Shown here in pieces: positions 23,704 to 31,644 of a stretch of DNA of 33,604 nt. A program made the position numbers and the translations under genes. The notes beneath the pieces are model-generated. The model was given only the letters and a program-made list of their open reading frames with translations, ran no database searches and was not told the origin of the DNA. Within the stretch, counting starts at the first letter, position 1; each line of letters starts with the position of its first letter. This stretch comes from Sneathiellales bacterium (GTDB taxonomy: Bacteria; Pseudomonadota; Alphaproteobacteria; Sneathiellales; Sneathiellaceae). Location: contig JAKSCD010000308.1 of assembly GCA_022360775.1 (NCBI GenBank), positions 1-33,604 on the forward strand, in the 5' to 3' direction.

Positions 23704-24225
23704 ATGAAATCGATAATGACCGCAGTCGTGCTCTTCACAGCTGCCCTGTTTCTTATGGTGAGTGTTTCGGACACGGCATTTGCGTCCCGACATGGAAAAC
23801 CCGGTACAGGCACCAAAAAAAATGTTGGAACCCAAACCGAAAAGGCGACTAAACCTGATGCTAAAGGCTCAACCTCTAAAAAGAAGGGTAAAAAGAAATT
23901 CTCTAAGAATCGCCCTAAAAAGCCAAAGGGAGCTCCTTCTGCAAAACAAAAAGCTGAGAATGACAAGCTGCAAAAGACCCAGAAAGCGAAGCTTGCCAAT
24001 AGCAAACTGTCAGAAACAGCGGCAAAACACCGGGCTGTTGATATGACCAATCTCGGATTTAATAAATCCGTATCCGGTGCACCTGTTGCTGCCCCTATTG
24101 ATGCTGTTAGAGGTGCTGTTCAGAAAGCAGATCGGGTGGAAGCACGGACAAAAGTGAAAAAAAGAATACGCCGCCAGGCCAGAAGCTTTAAAGCGGGTGC
24201 CTATAAAGAGGGCGAACAAGGCTAG
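23704..24225 (+). CDS. Exported lysine-rich protein of unknown function
   Basis: 173-residue protein I do not recognise. Signal peptide at about residues 1-27 (hydrophobic TAVVLFTAALFLMV, cleavage after AFA). The mature region is very basic: residues 28-100 are mostly lysine, glycine, threonine, serine and alanine and look disordered. They include the repeats KKKGKKK and KPKGAPSAK. The end has alternating KKRIRRQARSFK. Such a chain could bind polysaccharide, DNA or acidic lipids. AAGGAG lies seven bases before the ATG at 23704, 18 bases after the LamG-like gene. It is the third gene of the MACPF operon. Its stop shares a CTAG with the convergent DUF2478 gene. Confidence 0.72.
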   Translation: MKSIMTAVVLFTAALFLMVSVSDTAFASRHGKPGTGTKKNVGTQTEKATKPDAKGSTSKKKGKKKFSKNRPKKPKGAPSAKQKAENDKLQKTQKAKLANSKLSETAAKHRAVDMTNLGFNKSVSGAPVAAPIDAVRGAVQKADRVEARTKVKKRIRRQARSFKAGAYKEGEQG

Positions 24226-24746
24226 CGGAGGGTATCCCACCAGTTTTCAAGGGCGGAGAGTTTGGCGGGAAGCAAGGTGCTTAATCCACCTGTAAATTCT
24301 TCCCAGATCGGTTTTGCTGCTTCTGGAACTGCGACCAGGGTAGGAATGCCGTCCGCCATGGCGGCAAGGATATCATCGGCAAGACCAATGCCCTGCTGCT
24401 CGCTTTCGCCAAATTTTTCGACCACAAGAAGATCAACCGGTTTGGCAATGGCTCGTCTCAGGATCGCGCTTGATTCAGTAAGGACCGAACGATTTAAACC
24501 GCAGGCGCCTGCTTCAATATCTTCCTTGCTGGGCCTGACAATTGGAAAACGTTCGCCGTTATCCAGAGCGATGGCATCAACGCCAAGGCGGACGCCATTA
24601 TCGTCGCGAATAACTTCCTGAAGAATACCACCAACAGCATAGCCTTTTGCCTTCATCGCTTCTACGAAACGAGGCAGTGCCTTTTCATCAGCAGATTGCG
24701 AAGAATAGAGCATTGCGGCTGCATGAATAGCGGGTTGGTCAGACAT
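24222..24746 (-). CDS. DUF2478 family putative nucleotide-binding protein
   Basis: 174-residue protein of DUF2478, a family often near molybdenum-transport or cofactor genes and thought to have an NTPase-like fold. It shows the strand-helix start AAAMLYSSQSADEKALPRF, a GGILQEVIRDDNG segment, then LLVVEKFGESEQQGIG followed by a GIPTLVAVPE strand. The classic Walker A loop is not obvious, so nucleotide binding is uncertain. No molybdenum gene is nearby. The ATG at 24746 is chosen over a GTG at 24782 because the shared N-terminus begins there. It is convergent with the lysine-rich protein gene and unrelated to the capsule genes on its other side. Confidence 0.78.
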   Translation of the reverse strand: MSDQPAIHAAAMLYSSQSADEKALPRFVEAMKAKGYAVGGILQEVIRDDNGVRLGVDAIALDNGERFPIVRPSKEDIEAGACGLNRSVLTESSAILRRAIAKPVDLLVVEKFGESEQQGIGLADDILAAMADGIPTLVAVPEAAKPIWEEFTGGLSTLLPAKLSALENWWDTLR

Positions 24747-24866
24747 TAATCCCGATCCTGTTCCTGTTAAGGGGGAGATCACTTCTCCTCTGTGGCAATA
24801 GAGCAGATTGCCGATAAAGATCCATGATTTTGATCAACTGGACCCGTTTCGAAATCATTTTAAGTT

Positions 24867-26486
24867 CTAAAAGGAATTTTCAAGATACGTCTCGGGAGAA
24901 ACAGGACAAAAATTACTATCAAAATAAAAAGGATATTCTATCAAAGCGCCAAATATAAGTTCCTCCAGCTTCAGCTTTCTTGTCCGGCGCTGGAATTTGA
25001 TGTCATATTTGTCCGAGGTCAACCCCCACCCTGCATAAAAGGGGGCGCCATAGGTTGTAACAGCCACGTCGCGCAGCAAGGCTTCAAAGCCGAGAAGTGA
25101 AGTCATGGTTGCGACTTGATCAATGAGAGGGGCTATCTGATCTATCGTTCCCTCCCGGATGATCAGGTCTGCATAGGAAAGAGCGCGGTCCCTGGATAGC
25201 TCACCCTGTCTTTGAGCCAGTTCAACATCTGGATGTGGTTTATAGATTATACGCGCTTCAGGGAAATCTGTTCGGACCTGTTTAAGAAGCTCTAGATTGG
25301 TTTTAACAGGACCAGTCCCTTTAAAAATCGAAGCATCATCCTCAACCTGACCTGGGACTAAAATACTTTCCCGATCTGATGGTGGAAGATCAATGGTCGA
25401 GTTCTGTAGATTATACTTGTTCAGTTGTTTCTCGAGGATAGTAGATCGGAGCTTTTGCGCCCGCTCTCGCTCGTCATGAGTAAAGTTATGGGCGTTTAAA
25501 AATGTCTCGAGATCTGAAGGCTGATTTGGATCGTAGTAAATTCCCTGCCTGTCAATGACAAGAGATTGCGCCGGAGTAAGATGCGCACCCAATCCTTTAG
25601 ACCGGATAAATCCATCTTCCATATGTAAAATTCTGAAATTTCCCGATATATCGGTCTCTTTTGCAGAACGCGTCATCTTCGAGGACCAGCACAGTAAGTT
25701 CGCATGCCTTTGAAAACCCCACTCGACCCCTTTTTCGAGCTCTTCAAAGAAGCGTAGCTTTGAAGGACGAAGAGCTTTCCTGAGGTTTTTACGCTTCCAT
25801 TTTGAAAATCCAAAGCAAGCGATTTTGTCTGATAAGAGACTTGCCAGTTTTTGTCCTGGAGCAAGATCTCTTAATATATCAGGCAGCATCTCTAGGGGGA
25901 GCGAGGGCGGGAGCCGCCAAATTCCTTCTGTCAGCAAACCGTAAAGAAGGTGTTCCTGTTCAACTTCTGTTAAAGGCTTTCGTTGAAAGAACTGACCGTT
26001 TCGTTCCTCAATAACAGGAATATCGAGAAGGAGAGCAAAAATAACAAGTGTCGGGGATTTACTGAGAACACAGTGACTGCGAGCTATCTTTGAAATCCAG
26101 TCGGAGTTTTTATTCTTTCGAAATGAAGGGCGTTCGTAATGATAGATCAGAGTATCAAAGTTATGTTGAATGCGGGAACTGAGATTACTGGGGCCCATCG
26201 ATGAATACTTGAAATCAACAATGGCATAGGATTGGTTATCCGTAGGCCAGGCTTGAGGTATTTTCAGAAAATTCAGATAGCAACGTAGTGAAAACCGGAT
26301 TTCATCGTCCAGATGTCCAGACCCTTCCTCAATGAAGTCCATCGCTTTTGCAAGGAGATCTTTACGGGGAATAAAGATATCTCCAAGCACTGGACTAATA
26401 GATAGGGACGTTTTTTCGTTGAAATGAACGCCCGGTCTTGATGAGAAAAATCCCAAAATTCTCTCACTAGGTGCGAACATGCTCAT
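24867..26486 (-). CDS. KpsC-like capsule glycosyltransferase with one canonical module
   Basis: 539-residue cytoplasmic protein, probable beta-Kdo transferase building the lipid-linked linker of an ABC-exported capsule. The C-terminal 340 residues match the second (GT107-type) module of KpsC. It starts with CFGFSKWKRKNLR, then MEDGFIRSKGLG, GIYYDPNQPSDLE, ILVPGQVEDDASI, IYKPHPDV, TSLLGFEALLR and YGAPFYAGWGL. The N-terminal 210 residues lack the EDGF-type motif of the first (GT99) module and are shorter than in E. coli KpsC (about 675 residues total). The frame is open to 26540. The ATG at 26486 (or 26480) overlaps the end of the KpsE-like gene, as expected in this operon. Confidence 0.82.
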   Translation of the reverse strand: MSMFAPSERILGFFSSRPGVHFNEKTSLSISPVLGDIFIPRKDLLAKAMDFIEEGSGHLDDEIRFSLRCYLNFLKIPQAWPTDNQSYAIVDFKYSSMGPSNLSSRIQHNFDTLIYHYERPSFRKNKNSDWISKIARSHCVLSKSPTLVIFALLLDIPVIEERNGQFFQRKPLTEVEQEHLLYGLLTEGIWRLPPSLPLEMLPDILRDLAPGQKLASLLSDKIACFGFSKWKRKNLRKALRPSKLRFFEELEKGVEWGFQRHANLLCWSSKMTRSAKETDISGNFRILHMEDGFIRSKGLGAHLTPAQSLVIDRQGIYYDPNQPSDLETFLNAHNFTHDERERAQKLRSTILEKQLNKYNLQNSTIDLPPSDRESILVPGQVEDDASIFKGTGPVKTNLELLKQVRTDFPEARIIYKPHPDVELAQRQGELSRDRALSYADLIIREGTIDQIAPLIDQVATMTSLLGFEALLRDVAVTTYGAPFYAGWGLTSDKYDIKFQRRTRKLKLEELIFGALIEYPFYFDSNFCPVSPETYLENSF

Positions 26487-27690
26487 GAATGGCGGAGCCA
26501 ATAAGCATGAAGAGTCCATAGATAATCGACAGGCCAACAAAGATGGAGAGCACTTCTTTCAGACGCAGAGGTTCGGTGGATTCGTCCGGAAAACTGGGTG
26601 GAACAAAAGGTACAAGATATACATTTTGTCTTGCCGCCTCATTTCTGACAGCGTCCAAAGTCACCAGAGTGTCTTCATAGATTTTCCGGTTCACTTCAAC
26701 AAATAGCTGCAAGGCCTCAAATTTTTCAAGCTGTTCACTGACATCGTCAGTTTTTGCACTTCCAAGGCGCGACAGCTCCCTGTTTTTTTCTTTTTGAAGG
26801 GCAGCGATCTTGGATTTTATCGCTGCAACCTGTGGGCTGCTATCCGCCAGATAGGTTTTCATCTGAGCCATATCTGTTCGCGCTTCAGCAATCTGGGTTT
26901 CCAGATTTGCAACCAGTGTCATAATGGAGACAGCATTTACATTCGGATCGACAAATTGTGAGTTATTCCTGTATTCCGTCAGATCGCGTGCAGAAAGAAG
27001 GTAATTATCTTTTGCTTTTTCCAGTTCCCGTTCAGCGAATTTAATAGAATCCTGTTTTGCCCTGAAGGAAACCTGATCAACCATGATTTCGGATAAATCA
27101 ACAAGTTCAAGTGCAATCATTGTGGCTTCTTCTGCCGTAAATGCTTTCACTTTTACTTCCAGGGTTCCCGTGCCGTCATCCTGGATAACGACAAAATCTT
27201 CAAAATAGGCTTTGAAATCTTCCTGGGTGGCTTCTGCAGGTAGACGAGCAAGAGAGTCTATTTTTGGATTGGAGTAGATTTCTCTTAAGGGGACCCTTGC
27301 CGTCAATTTTTCCATCAGGTCATTTGAATGTAAATATTCGGCGACCATATTTAGGTCTTGGCTTCCCGCACCGCGCCCCAGCGTTCCCATAAGACCGCCA
27401 GCGATGGATGCGCTAGCTGAAGAGGAACCCGAGTTTTTTACAATCAAGCGCATTTCACTGACATAGATGTCAGAAGCGACGAAATAGTAGTAGATCGTTG
27501 CAAAGCCGCTTGGGACTAAAACCAGCAAGATATATCCCAAAAGGACGAGAAATCCTGTTGAGGACTTCTTTTGAAATCCATTTGCTCTGGGTGCAGTTTC
27601 ATAGAGTGTCTGAGAGGTCACCTCTTTTCCAGAGGTTGCCTGAACACTCTTTCCCTGTGGCGAAGGGTCGCTTTTTGCCGGGATATTCAA
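26467..27690 (-). CDS. Capsule polysaccharide export inner-membrane protein, KpsE/CtrB/BexC family
   Basis: 407-residue polysaccharide co-polymerase-type protein spanning the inner membrane and periplasm. It links the ABC exporter to the outer-membrane channel. It has a cytoplasmic N-tail, a first membrane helix at about 47-71 (FLVLLGYILLVLVPSGFA), a large periplasmic domain opening SEMRLIVKNSG, a coiled-coil stretch at about 225-320, and a second helix at about 382-400. Family mark FVPPSFPDESTEPLRLKE precedes the last helix. The start is an unusual TTG at 27690, three bases after the ATP-binding gene; AAGGG lies within that gene. It is the fourth gene in the leftward order KpsM, KpsT, KpsE-like, KpsC-like if the gene at 30362 is counted separately. 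Confidence 0.88.
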   Translation of the reverse strand: MNIPAKSDPSPQGKSVQATSGKEVTSQTLYETAPRANGFQKKSSTGFLVLLGYILLVLVPSGFATIYYYFVASDIYVSEMRLIVKNSGSSSASASIAGGLMGTLGRGAGSQDLNMVAEYLHSNDLMEKLTARVPLREIYSNPKIDSLARLPAEATQEDFKAYFEDFVVIQDDGTGTLEVKVKAFTAEEATMIALELVDLSEIMVDQVSFRAKQDSIKFAERELEKAKDNYLLSARDLTEYRNNSQFVDPNVNAVSIMTLVANLETQIAEARTDMAQMKTYLADSSPQVAAIKSKIAALQKEKNRELSRLGSAKTDDVSEQLEKFEALQLFVEVNRKIYEDTLVTLDAVRNEAARQNVYLVPFVPPSFPDESTEPLRLKEVLSIFVGLSIIYGLFMLIGSAIHEHVRT

Positions 27691-27693
27691 CTT

Positions 27694-28347
27694 TTACTGG
27701 CCCTTTTTGTAAAACTTAATAGCGTCTTCAATATCCTCAAAGCCTATAAATCTCGAATCTTTAAGAACAAGACCTGTATCACAATAGTTTCGGATCGTGC
27801 CAGGATTATGAGACACCATAATCAATCCAGAGCGGTGACGTCTGGCTGCAAAGGCTTTTTGCGCCTTGTCCCTGAACCAGGCATCACCAACCGAGGTGAT
27901 TTCATCAATCAAATAGAAATCAAAGTCAATGGCTAAGCTTAACCCGAATGCAATTCGTGAACGCATACCCGATGAATAGGTTTTCATCGGCATATCAATA
28001 TATTCGCCGATTTCTGCGAAATCCTCAACAAATTCAGTAACGTATCGAATATCTGCTGAATATATCCGTGAAATGAAGCGTATGTTCTCTTTTGCTGTAA
28101 GATCAGCATGAAAACCACCTGCGAAGCCGAGCGGCCAGGAGACACGGGCATCACTAATGGTGATCCGTCCTCGATCAGGTCGCTCGGACCCGCCAATCAT
28201 ACGTAGAATGGTTGATTTCCCAGAACCGTTGCGTCCTAAAATCCCGATATGTTTATCGGTTGGCAGTGCCATCGTGATGTCACGGAGAATACTTCTATAT
28301 CCGTTTTTGGTCGGGTAGCCTTTTGACACATTATGAAAAACAATCAT
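27694..28347 (-). CDS. kpsT: Capsule ABC transporter ATP-binding protein, KpsT-like
   Basis: 217-residue ATPase of the group 2 capsule exporter, acting at the inner membrane with KpsM. Walker A GRNGSGKST is at 38-46. The signature is TYSSGMRSRIAFGLS, and Walker B FDFYLIDEITSVGD follows it. The H-loop is MVSHNPGTI. Length and the short C-terminus are those of KpsT/CtrD/BexA, without the carbohydrate-binding extension of O-antigen exporters. It overlaps the permease gene by four bases and abuts the KpsE-like gene. Confidence 0.92.
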   Translation of the reverse strand: MIVFHNVSKGYPTKNGYRSILRDITMALPTDKHIGILGRNGSGKSTILRMIGGSERPDRGRITISDARVSWPLGFAGGFHADLTAKENIRFISRIYSADIRYVTEFVEDFAEIGEYIDMPMKTYSSGMRSRIAFGLSLAIDFDFYLIDEITSVGDAWFRDKAQKAFAARRHRSGLIMVSHNPGTIRNYCDTGLVLKDSRFIGFEDIEDAIKFYKKGQ

Positions 28348-29150
28348 TGCTCGGCAACCATCTGTTTTTGTTTTGTTGCGGAGTCGACCAGGAACATAAT
28401 GATCAGAATAACGAGCAGACTTTGAAGGATGTATTCAATATTGCTGTAACGCGCGGCATAGCTTGTAAAATAAAAACCTCGAAACTGATCAATCATATGT
28501 GCTGCAGGATTTAGAAGAACAATATCTCGAAAAGCAGCAGGCAGATCGGAGATGATAAAGAAAACACCACTTGTAAAAAACATAACGCGGAAACAGGCCC
28601 CAACGACTTCGTTTAATGCACGAATATAAAAACTGAGGCAGGAGACGATATGTCCAAAAGCCATTCCAAAAATTGCAAGGCACGTGGCCATAAAAATGCA
28701 CCCAACCGCGTCATGAACATTAATCTCGGTTTCCAGAGCGACATTGGCTAAAGCGAGGAGTAAGCAGAAAACAACTATTTTTGTTGCAAATTCCAGTATC
28801 ATCCTTGCAATCACAACATCATATACGGTCACCAGGGGGTAGGTTAGCAAATTTCTATTACCGCGAATGGAATTCGTACATTGACTTCGTGTATCCGAAA
28901 AAAGAAACCAGGGGATAAATCCTGTAACAAGTACCAGTTCCAGCGGCATTCCTACAGGTGTTATACGCCCGGCATAACTTCTAATTCCGTAGAAAACGGC
29001 TATTTGCAGAAGGGGAAGAATAAATGCCCACAGATATCCAATTTTCTGCCGTCCAAATCGTGTTCTTGTCTCGCGAATAATGAGGGCCCACACAATACGC
29101 AAGTGAATTGCAAAAGCTGTTTTCCATTCTTTTAAGTCAATTGGAAGCAT
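28344..29150 (-). CDS. kpsM: Capsule ABC transporter permease, KpsM-like
   Basis: 268-residue ABC-2 type permease that carries the completed, lipid-linked polysaccharide across the inner membrane. Six hydrophobic segments are visible, beginning with IGYLWAFILPLLQIAVFYGI, and the N-terminal amphipathic region WALIIRETRTRFGR is typical of KpsM/CtrC/BexB. It is coupled to kpsT by an ATGA overlap. The ATG at 29150 lacks a strong ribosome site. A 99-base gap separates it from the unknown gene ending at 29250 on the same strand; that gap has hairpins and a palindrome, so separate control is possible. Confidence 0.9.
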   Translation of the reverse strand: MLPIDLKEWKTAFAIHLRIVWALIIRETRTRFGRQKIGYLWAFILPLLQIAVFYGIRSYAGRITPVGMPLELVLVTGFIPWFLFSDTRSQCTNSIRGNRNLLTYPLVTVYDVVIARMILEFATKIVVFCLLLALANVALETEINVHDAVGCIFMATCLAIFGMAFGHIVSCLSFYIRALNEVVGACFRVMFFTSGVFFIISDLPAAFRDIVLLNPAAHMIDQFRGFYFTSYAARYSNIEYILQSLLVILIIMFLVDSATKQKQMVAEQ

Positions 29151-29174
29151 TCAACTCTGTTTCCTCAGCGTACC

Positions 29175-29232
29175 AATACATGTATTTATTCCGTTCTTCG
29201 CACGGAGTTTAGTTCAGCAGAAAATCCTGAAC
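29175..29232. promoter_or_regulatory. Inverted repeats upstream of the capsule export operon
   Basis: The 99-base gap before kpsM holds AATACATGTATT (29175-29186, perfect palindrome), TCCGT/ACGGA (29190-29194 and 29202-29206) and GTTCAG/CTGAAC (29212-29217 and 29227-29232). The first is a candidate operator. The last two could form weak stems after the upstream gene, but neither has a T tract. Confidence 0.35.
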
Positions 29233-29249
29233 AAGCTTTATGCGGCCGC

Positions 29250-30362
29250 TTAGAGGCCTAATTTGTCCAAATAAATTTTTCGAGGATGATTGAGGATCAG
29301 CTTTATCTTGCCGTTTGCGAGTTCGGCCTTAAGTGATTTTTTCGGGTCATGAATATAAGTCGGCTCCCATAAATGCTGAACAAACTCCTGCCGTTCCGAC
29401 TGAAAAGTAAGAATACTGTCCTCCAGATTACAATAGTCCAGGATCTCTTTTTGGTAAAAAGGTCCTGCAAAAAAAGATCTGATGAGAGGATCGTTCTTCT
29501 GCTTGTTGAGGTGAAACAAGAAGCGCCCGATTTCGTCGCCATGGGGGTTGGTATGTTGCAGGTCAGAGACATGTTCCTGTAAGCTTGTGGCCTGGCTATA
29601 GGCGAGTTGCTTGGCATTTTCTTTCCACTTATCGCCCGACAGCTGCCCAAAGCTCGTCTTGCCATTTCCCAATATTATTGATGTCAGGTCCTTTTCAAAA
29701 TTATCGCTTTGGCACCAATTCTCAAATTCTATCGGGTCGTTTTTGAAGCAGGAGCTTCGGATCCAGGAGGATAAAGGGGAAGAATGAAGGCCAATTTCGC
29801 AGTTACAATATTTGGCAAGCTTACACAGGCATAGATAGGCTGGTGTGCTTTCATGATCTTCTGGTGCGAACCGCCAATTAATAAAAAAGGTTGATGTCAT
29901 ATTTCTGCGCCTGTTTTCAGCAAGCAGAATAATGGCGGGCAGAATATCCCACGCATGAGTATCGTGATAGAGAACAGCAATTTTTTTTGTCGCAGACGTC
30001 TTTTTCAGATCGCGCAGTGACATCACCTGGTAGTGATGGTGCTCAATGATATCAAGGAAACGCGCATATTTTTCCTGAACAGCCCAAAAATGTCGTGAAA
30101 TGCTGTTAAAAAAAATATTTATTGCGTCTTTATTCTCCAGTAAAGGAAGCAGACCCTCCCAGTTTTTTGGGGGAATGGCTTTGAGGCTTTCCAGATTGCC
30201 CATTTCCACCGTTGAATATTGCGTAAACAACTTGTCCCATTCTTCCAGAATCCCGATATGTTGTGGGGAGAGTTTCCCAGCAGCAATTATGGAGGACAAA
30301 CGATATCGGGCTGCTTTAATAAAGGGGTGTTGCCTGAATTTTTTTCTATTATAGGTTATCAT
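29250..30362 (-). CDS. Unrecognised protein, possible NodB-like polysaccharide deacetylase (paralogue A)
   Basis: 370-residue protein without a family I can name. It shares blocks with the divergent gene at 30504: LYHDTHAWDIL (131-141), STFFINW (157-163), EIGLHSSPLSSW (189-200), NPHGDEIGR (272-280) and LILNHPRK (355-362). The order of an acid-containing strand, a TFF strand, a His-containing H-S turn and a late His-Pro strand resembles NodB-type deacetylases, in which Asp and His bind a metal. The usual FDD motif is changed to HDTH, so the assignment is inference. No signal peptide, so it should act in the cytoplasm on precursors. It lies upstream of kpsM on the same strand, which suggests a role in capsule synthesis. 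Confidence 0.72.
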   Translation of the reverse strand: MITYNRKKFRQHPFIKAARYRLSSIIAAGKLSPQHIGILEEWDKLFTQYSTVEMGNLESLKAIPPKNWEGLLPLLENKDAINIFFNSISRHFWAVQEKYARFLDIIEHHHYQVMSLRDLKKTSATKKIAVLYHDTHAWDILPAIILLAENRRRNMTSTFFINWRFAPEDHESTPAYLCLCKLAKYCNCEIGLHSSPLSSWIRSSCFKNDPIEFENWCQSDNFEKDLTSIILGNGKTSFGQLSGDKWKENAKQLAYSQATSLQEHVSDLQHTNPHGDEIGRFLFHLNKQKNDPLIRSFFAGPFYQKEILDYCNLEDSILTFQSERQEFVQHLWEPTYIHDPKKSLKAELANGKIKLILNHPRKIYLDKLGL

Positions 30363-30503
30363 TTCATTGCAGAAATACTTGAAGTCTGTACATTGAGCTC
30401 GAGTTGTAATACCCAGTGAGGGTGGGTGCGCGTAAGTTTGAATTCCAGCCGTAGTTTGCCCTTTGAAAACGTCATTGTAAATTCATGATTATCGGGAACT
30501 TAA
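30363..30503. promoter_or_regulatory. Divergent region between the two paralogues
   Basis: 141 bases without a gene between ATGs on opposite strands. It must carry promoters for both capsule-flanking units. I see no clear consensus boxes or long repeats; only CCCAGTGAGGGTGGG near 30410 stands out as purine-rich. Confidence 0.4.
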
Positions 30504-31604
30504 ATGGTCTTTAAACGGTCGACAAGATTTCGGTTTTGGCATCGTAAACCAATAGAGACCCCTGACCTGGATTATCTCGTCAGTAAACTTGCAAGGAGCC
30601 TCAACGAAGGACGCAAGCATGATGTCCTTCGCTATCTGGATCTGAGGGATTGGGAACAGCTCGACAAGTGTTTTGAAAATTACGGGCCAGATGAAGTTCT
30701 TGAACGATTGCGCCCTCTTTTTAAAGGCTGGCAGGAAAAATACCTTGCGCTGATGCAACTCTTCGAGCAGGGCGGGTATAAAACACGCGCCGTTGACGAA
30801 TTTCGGCAAGCCGATGTGCAGAAGCCTTTCCTTTATTTATATCACGATGTTCATGCATGGGATATTCTTGCCGCACTTTCCATAGCCGATGTAAATATGC
30901 GTTTTGGGTATATAAGCACGTTTTTCCTAAATTGGGGATTTAGCCCTTTAGATAAATGCATGAAGACGCCCTATTCCATATTCAGGCACTTGCCGGAGAA
31001 GAATGTGCGAATTGGAATGCATGCCGGCCCCTTGTCTTCATGGATCCGCTTCAGGGTATTTGACGGAGATGATGCAGCCTTTATCAAATGGGCAGAAAAA
31101 AAAGAGAATATTGAACGGGAAATCCTTAAGCTTAGAGATGGGGTTTTTGGCAGGGTTTTTGACAAATATACACTCTCAGAAGCCTTAGAGGGAATGGAGC
31201 AGCAATTACAAAGTAACCTGTTGGAAATGCGTAAACGCTTTCCGAATGTCAATCTGATCAATCATCACGGAGATGAAGTGGGACGGGTTGTGGTACGAGG
31301 CAATCGCACACTTCCAATAGAACTGAGTGATCTGCTTAATGCAAGCTCAAGTCAGTTTTATAATAAAGAAAGGCTTGAAAAACTCTCCCTTCAGGAGAGC
31401 CTGGCCAATATCTGGCGAAAGAATAAAACCATTGTCAGACATCCGGAAAAAAAGAATAAAAATCAGTATTTTTCCGGGTTGGCGGAAAAAATTCAGGGTA
31501 AAAGCAATGTGTTCCTGATCAATCATCCGGATAATTTCAGAGCGGGTGTTGTACAGTATGATATCGATTTTGTGAAACACTACACGAAGAGCCACCGACC
31601 TTAA
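30504..31604 (+). CDS. Unrecognised protein, possible NodB-like polysaccharide deacetylase (paralogue B)
   Basis: 366-residue cytoplasmic protein paralogous to the gene on the other side of the divergent region. The shared blocks are LYHDVHAWDIL (112-122), STFFLNW (138-144), RIGMHAGPLSSW (169-180), NHHGDEVGR (253-261) and LINHPDN (338-344). Between the blocks the two proteins differ a lot, so the duplication is old. Conserved His and Asp residues suggest a metal site; the fold guess is a variant NodB deacetylase. The ATG at 30504 has GGGAA a few bases upstream. It is followed after 40 bases by the sulfotransferase gene, so it is likely co-transcribed with polysaccharide-modifying genes. Confidence 0.72.
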   Translation: MVFKRSTRFRFWHRKPIETPDLDYLVSKLARSLNEGRKHDVLRYLDLRDWEQLDKCFENYGPDEVLERLRPLFKGWQEKYLALMQLFEQGGYKTRAVDEFRQADVQKPFLYLYHDVHAWDILAALSIADVNMRFGYISTFFLNWGFSPLDKCMKTPYSIFRHLPEKNVRIGMHAGPLSSWIRFRVFDGDDAAFIKWAEKKENIEREILKLRDGVFGRVFDKYTLSEALEGMEQQLQSNLLEMRKRFPNVNLINHHGDEVGRVVVRGNRTLPIELSDLLNASSSQFYNKERLEKLSLQESLANIWRKNKTIVRHPEKKNKNQYFSGLAEKIQGKSNVFLINHPDNFRAGVVQYDIDFVKHYTKSHRP

Positions 31605-31644
31605 GATCAATATGATCTGTTTGAGGAAGTTTGAGGAATAAAAA

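Noticed and set aside
17256..24225. Prophage or integrative element carrying the secreted-protein island
   Set aside because: No integrase, transposase, phage structural gene, tRNA gene or flanking direct repeat was seen.
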